Below, piece by piece: positions 5,756 through 8,198 of a stretch of 8,198 nt of DNA. How positions within the stretch are numbered: the first letter of the stretch is position 1; every line of letters begins with the position of its first letter. The position numbers were made by a program, and so were the translations under genes. The notes beneath the pieces were generated by a model, which searched no databases, was not told where the DNA came from, and was given only the letters and a program-made list of their open reading frames with translations. Source of the DNA: Candidatus Fermentithermobacillaceae bacterium UBA3907 (GTDB taxonomy: Bacteria > Bacillota > Sulfobacillia > Fermentithermobacillales > Fermentithermobacillaceae); the NCBI GenBank assembly GCA_002391545.1, contig DGFF01000017.1:1-8198 (forward strand). Direction: 5' to 3'.

Positions 5756-7524
5756 AAGAGCCCAACTCCTTTCACTATCACGGAAAACAGGTTGTCAAAA
5801 AACATAAATAACACGCCAGCCGAGGCGGTAGCCACAATGTCCTTAGCATGAGATGTACATAGAATATGTATGCACAGAGTAGCTGCTGACGCTACTCCAA
5901 ACGACAGCCAACTCAAACCCTGAGGCAGAACCGGCGCAAAAAGGTAGAACCATACATCTGGCATCTTAAGCAAGAAAATAACACCAAATAGAAAAAGCAA
6001 TCTCAAAACAGCCCCCGCCGTTGTCCCAGAAAATATGTGCAACCTATCAGCGAATAAGGTCGCGATCAGTCCAACAGATAAACTTGGAATCGCAAGGAAC
6101 GTAATAGCCCCAGCCGAAATAATCGCATTAAAAAGTTTAAACAGCCCGTCTCCAAATGGGTTTTCCAAATCCAAGCCTAAGTAATATGCCCAACTTGGAT
6201 CTTTCGGATTAAGGCTTGAAACACCCCGGACCATTATGTCGCCTTCTTCCAAATACACCTTATACAAGATCCCTTTAGTCCCATCTTCAAATACGAACAA
6301 ATAAGGGCTGAAACATTCCTTCGTAGAAAGAGTTGCAGCACCGGAAGATACTGCTCTCGTTTCTAGCAATTGTTCAGATCCGATTGTTGAAACTTCTAGG
6401 TGCGAATAGTAGATCTGAAACTTACCATGGCGATTGTCTGCCCATGCTATAAATATCTCATCGTTGGCAAACACGGCATATGGAGATGCTACATTGCCTT
6501 CGCCTTGCGTAATATCTATAGGCTCCATTATCCACAAGCCTTCTCTATCAATAATTCCGTAAACGAGCACCTGGCGTGTTAGAGTACCTTTGACAATTTT
6601 CCCCTGCGTAAAAACTAGATGGCATAATCCATCATCTGAAATCAGCGGTGCTACCTCATCGGTATCCCTAGAAGTAGTTTCAGTAACTTGAATCCTAGAT
6701 CCTAACGTGCCATCTATGTAAGACGTCAGCACTACCCGGTTTAAGATCTGGCCTGCTTCAACCCACAAGGCCCATATCCCTCCCGGGGCAGGAACAATTT
6801 CTAAGGATGTCACAGAAACATCAGGAGGAGAAAGTCTTACCCGTTCCAACCTGCGAGTTCCCATATGTGACTCAACTTCCCCTGTGCCTGGTTGAGCTTG
6901 GAAAACGTTTGCATCAAGCTGAGCAATGAATACGCCAGGCCTTCCTTCCTCCTGATCTACCCATCCCAGAAAAATCTGATCGCCTGAAATCGAAACAGAC
7001 ACGTCAGCAACTACGCTTCCTACGATTAGAAAATGCCACTCATCGCTTACGTTAAGAGCGCCTTCGGGATTGTTGCAGTCAATCTTTATCTGCTTTGCCA
7101 AGAGATAGTACTCGTCCCCACGCTTTTCTGCCCAGAAAAGTATGGCGTAATCCTCACCCACACCCACATCAAAACTGATAACGTCTCCTTGTAGATGTTC
7201 AATTTCCAAAGTCTCCATTACACTCATATCTTTTCCAACCCGTGTTAAGATAAAACTTTCCCTGTCTGCAGTTTCACTAGATTCGCCCAAAGTGAAACAC
7301 CATATCGCTGAATCCGGGCCCATGACCGCTTTGTATCCGGGCCACCTATGAGCTCGGATAATGTCTCTGGGTTGTCCAAATTCTTCGGGCCAATCGGGCA
7401 GAGTACATTGGGCCGAATCTCCTTGTGACGCGTATGCTCTAACAGGGTGAACATTAATAATACCAAGTAAGACGATCAAAAAAGCCCACACCCATGTGCA
7501 CTTTCCATAATGAATATTTCTCAT
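5752..7524 (-). CDS. Predicted envelope protein: seven-repeat beta-propeller plus membrane domain
   Basis: No named family recognised. The 590 residues divide into three parts. A signal peptide (about 1-32) has a hydrophobic core WVWAFLIVLLGII and a possible cleavage after A30 or A32 (VRA-YA). An extracytoplasmic domain (about 45-435) contains seven similar units, each a hydrophobic strand ending in W/F followed by an acidic or polar turn with G, then a second strand. Anchors are W75, W131 (WAEKRG), W188 (WVDQEEG), W254 (WVEAG), F305, W361 (WADNRHG) and F412 (FEDGTKG), spaced 51-66 residues. That spacing fits a seven-bladed, sialidase/BNR-like propeller, without evidence of an enzyme active site. 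A C-terminal membrane domain (about 460-588) has roughly four to five hydrophobic segments. The ATG is preceded by AAAGGA, 10 nt away and inside the oppC end; the gap to oppC is 6 nt, indicating one operon. A solute-binding, sensing or scaffold role for the importer is inference from position. Confidence 0.82.
   Translation of the reverse strand: MRNIHYGKCTWVWAFLIVLLGIINVHPVRAYASQGDSAQCTLPDWPEEFGQPRDIIRAHRWPGYKAVMGPDSAIWCFTLGESSETADRESFILTRVGKDMSVMETLEIEHLQGDVISFDVGVGEDYAILFWAEKRGDEYYLLAKQIKIDCNNPEGALNVSDEWHFLIVGSVVADVSVSISGDQIFLGWVDQEEGRPGVFIAQLDANVFQAQPGTGEVESHMGTRRLERVRLSPPDVSVTSLEIVPAPGGIWALWVEAGQILNRVVLTSYIDGTLGSRIQVTETTSRDTDEVAPLISDDGLCHLVFTQGKIVKGTLTRQVLVYGIIDREGLWIMEPIDITQGEGNVASPYAVFANDEIFIAWADNRHGKFQIYYSHLEVSTIGSEQLLETRAVSSGAATLSTKECFSPYLFVFEDGTKGILYKVYLEEGDIMVRGVSSLNPKDPSWAYYLGLDLENPFGDGLFKLFNAIISAGAITFLAIPSLSVGLIATLFADRLHIFSGTTAGAVLRLLFLFGVIFLLKMPDVWFYLFAPVLPQGLSWLSFGVASAATLCIHILCTSHAKDIVATASAGVLFMFFDNLFSVIVKGVGLF
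5766..5772 (-). promoter_or_regulatory. Shine-Dalgarno favouring the longer small protein
   Basis: AAAGGAG within the end of the 590-residue gene, 10 nt before CTG 5755. It is 31 nt from the TTG at 5734, too far to serve that start. This is the main argument for the upstream CTG, though it could be a chance match inside coding sequence. Confidence 0.4.
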
Positions 7525-7530
7525 TTCAAA

Positions 7531-8179
7531 CTAATCCTTTAGCCTCGGATCTAGTGCATCCCGTAAACCATCGCCTACGTAATTGAAAGCTAACACCGTC
7601 AAGAATATGAATATGCCAGGGAAAAATGTGATCCAGGGAGCTTGACGCAAATTAGTCCGACCGGCATTGAGAATGCTTCCCCAGCTAGGAAACGGCTCTG
7701 GAATACCAAGCCCCAAGAAACTTAAACTCGACTCTGTAAGTATGGCACCACCTATCTGCAAGGTCGCAGAAACGATAATAGACGCCATAGCGTTTGGCAG
7801 AATATGTCTAAAAATGATCCTGGAATCGCTAGCGCCAAGAGCCTTTGCTGCCAAAACAAACTCTTGCTCGCGAAGAGACAAAAACTCCGCTCTTACCATC
7901 CTTGCAAGCCCAGGCCACGAAGTAATTCCTATCACCAGCATTATGTTAAAGATACTTCTTTCCACAATAGAAACTATAGTTATGAGAAGAAAGAAAGTGG
8001 GAAAAGACATTACAACCTCTGTAAATCTCATCAAGACGTTATCAATTACCCCACCAAAATATCCTGCTACTGCTCCTACCACAGTTCCCAATAACACTGC
8101 CACACCGGCTGCAACAAAACCTACAGATAAACTAACCCTGCTACCCCATATGACCCGACTGAATACATCTCTTCCCAAA
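7531..8179 (-). CDS. oppC: Oligopeptide/dipeptide ABC transporter permease OppC, 5' truncated
   Basis: Integral membrane subunit that forms half of the translocation pore for peptide import. The real sequence begins at LGRDVFSRVIWGSRVSL, a conserved stretch normally found some 70-90 residues into OppC/DppC, so the N-terminal tail and first membrane helix are missing. Remaining hydrophobic segments are about 22-46, 62-78, 83-97, 139-155 and 188-206, numbered as read from the contig end. The EAA coupling motif that docks on the ATPases is intact: EFVLAAKALGASDSRIIFRH (112-131). The end GDGLRDALDPRLKD is typical of the family. Six further N-terminal residues (MCIRDS) can be read to 8196, but they derive from the sequencing adapter and are excluded here. 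OppC rather than OppB is supported by the LGRDVFSR start and the SFLGLGIPEPFPSWG segment. It is followed by the 590-residue gene after 6 nt. The matching oppB would be expected upstream, off the contig. Confidence 0.93.
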
Positions 8180-8198
8180 CTGTCTCTTATACACATCT
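8180..8198. other. Nextera/Tn5 mosaic-end adapter remnant
   Basis: The final 19 bases, CTGTCTCTTATACACATCT, equal the synthetic mosaic end used by tagmentation library kits. It differs from the natural Tn5 outside and inside ends, so it is not a native transposon terminus. It marks untrimmed adapter at the contig end and creates a false ATG (8196-8194) in the oppC frame. Confidence 0.97.

Noticed and set aside
8180..8198. Terminal inverted repeat of a Tn5-like transposon
   Set aside because: The sequence is the engineered mosaic end, not either natural Tn5 end, and lies exactly at the contig edge, so it is library adapter.

Overview
All real genes in this window lie on the minus strand, so biological order runs from high to low coordinates: oppC (5' end missing), a 590-residue envelope protein, a small two-helix membrane protein, oppD, oppF, a 365-bp gap, dnaG, and rpoD/sigA. 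The organism is most likely an anaerobic, Clostridia-like Bacillota (Firmicutes), probably uncultured. Reasons are the overlapping dnaG-rpoD pair, a SigA-type sigma factor without the large proteobacterial insert between regions 1 and 2, strong GGAGG-type ribosome binding sites, frequent GTG/TTG starts and moderate GC. This is inference; no taxonomic marker was searched.

Region 7531-8179 holds the C-terminal three-quarters of an OppC/DppC-type permease. The last 19 bases (8180-8198) are the synthetic Nextera/Tn5 mosaic end. The apparent N-terminus MCIRDS read from them is an artefact, and the real gene start is off the contig.

Region 5537-7524 holds two unrecognised genes placed between oppC and oppD, with spacing tight enough for one transcript. 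The larger encodes a signal peptide, an extracytoplasmic domain in which I count seven repeats compatible with a seven-bladed beta-propeller, and a C-terminal membrane domain. The smaller encodes a protein of 65-72 residues with two hydrophobic helices. They are the most novel part of the window: candidate accessory subunits or sensors of a peptide-type ABC importer.

Region 3457-5524 holds OppD and OppF, the two ATPases that would power the importer. They overlap by 11 bp and both have complete nucleotide-binding motifs. No substrate-binding protein or OppB is visible; they may lie upstream, beyond the contig end.

Region 3092-3456 is an intergenic gap without a clear terminator. It contains small repeats and, just before dnaG, a 13-codon open reading frame with a good ribosome binding site, which may be a leader peptide.

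Region 12-3091 is the macromolecular-synthesis pair: DNA primase (replication) and the housekeeping sigma factor (transcription), linked by a TTGA start/stop overlap that implies translational coupling.
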